A DNA stretch of 6,637 nt from Bacteroidota bacterium (GTDB lineage: Bacteria; Bacteroidota; Kryptoniia; Kryptoniales; JAKASW01), in the NCBI GenBank assembly GCA_021785235.1, contig JAJYGB010000366.1, positions 1 through 6,637 of the forward strand, given 5' to 3'. Numbering within the stretch: the stretch's first letter is position 1; each line of letters opens with the position of its first letter. The notes beneath the pieces were generated by a model. That model was not told the origin of the DNA and made no database searches. It was given only the letters and a program-made list of their open reading frames with translations. Both the position numbers and the translations under genes were made by a program. Shown here in pieces: positions 6,505-6,637 of this stretch.

Positions 6505-6637
6505 ATGATAAACCTGTCCGGTAAAGTCGCAATCGTGACCGGGGGATCAGTTGGAGGTGAGCTTGCCCGCGGATTTCTCGAGGCTGGGGCTAATGTCGCA
6601 TTCATATAAAGGAACCCCGGGAGAGGCAACAAGCTCC
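6505..6637 (+). pseudogene. Short-chain dehydrogenase/reductase (SDR) N-terminus with in-frame stop, cut by window edge
   Basis: From ATG 6505 the frame reads an SDR-type nucleotide-binding start: LSGKVAIVTGGS at 4-15, then ARGFLEAGANVAF at 21-33. This matches the first strand, glycine loop and second strand of classical FabG-like reductases that use NAD(P)H. Two defects show. The TGxxxGxG motif reads TGGSVGGE (12-19), with Glu19 replacing the last glycine. TAA at 6607-6609 ends the frame after 34 codons, while the same frame continues as RNPGRGNKL, which still looks like SDR sequence after the second strand. The break is therefore probably one nonsense change rather than a frameshift. Ribosome-site support is poor; the leader is A-rich. 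It could be a decayed gene, a dead fragment, or an error near a sequence end. Only 44 codons are visible, so the substrate is unknown. Confidence 0.55.

Noticed and set aside
1..6637. CRISPR array, tRNA, rRNA, transposase, or a novel defence or mobile system
   Set aside because: I saw no regularly spaced repeats, tRNA or rRNA sequence, transposase motifs or clustered unknown genes. All full-length genes belong to well-known families.

Overview
The window carries a compact plus-strand operon, a convergent minus-strand gene for a secreted protease, and an AT-richer, repeat-laden spacer that ends in a broken oxidoreductase gene. The best taxonomic guess is the Bacteroidota/Ignavibacteria/Chlorobiota group. 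This rests on the PurM signature (GQDLVNHCVNDI), an exported M13 peptidase ending in an Ignavibacteria-like IW tail, and a spacer repeat of a style familiar from those genomes. It is inference from family resemblance, not a placement.

Region 1 (3-3808, plus strand) holds a CNNM/CorC-type membrane transporter (5' end outside the window), shikimate kinase (aroK), 3-dehydroquinate synthase (aroB) and phosphoribosylformylglycinamidine cyclo-ligase (purM). The first three overlap by 8 and 4 bp, and purM follows after 20 bp, so they almost certainly share one transcript with coupled translation. AroB makes the first ring compound of the shikimate pathway and AroK phosphorylates shikimate. PurM closes the imidazole ring in purine synthesis. 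The key catalytic motifs of all three enzymes are present.

Region 2 (3809-4077) is the spacer between the convergent operon and peptidase. It contains a degenerate dispersed-type repeat, a weak plus-strand terminator candidate for the operon and a clear GC-rich terminator hairpin for the peptidase.

Region 3 (4078-6147, minus strand) is one complete M13 (neprilysin/PepO-like) zinc metallopeptidase with a signal peptide. An ATG six bases inside the longest open frame is the better start.

Region 4 (6148-6637) has about 350 bases without a convincing gene. It includes a near-perfect hairpin and several TTTGG/CCAAA words in both orientations. After it comes the first part of a short-chain dehydrogenase/reductase, with an in-frame stop after 34 codons and a changed nucleotide-binding motif. 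I found no convincing novel multi-gene system. The least explained parts are the 6162-6504 spacer and the broken reductase.
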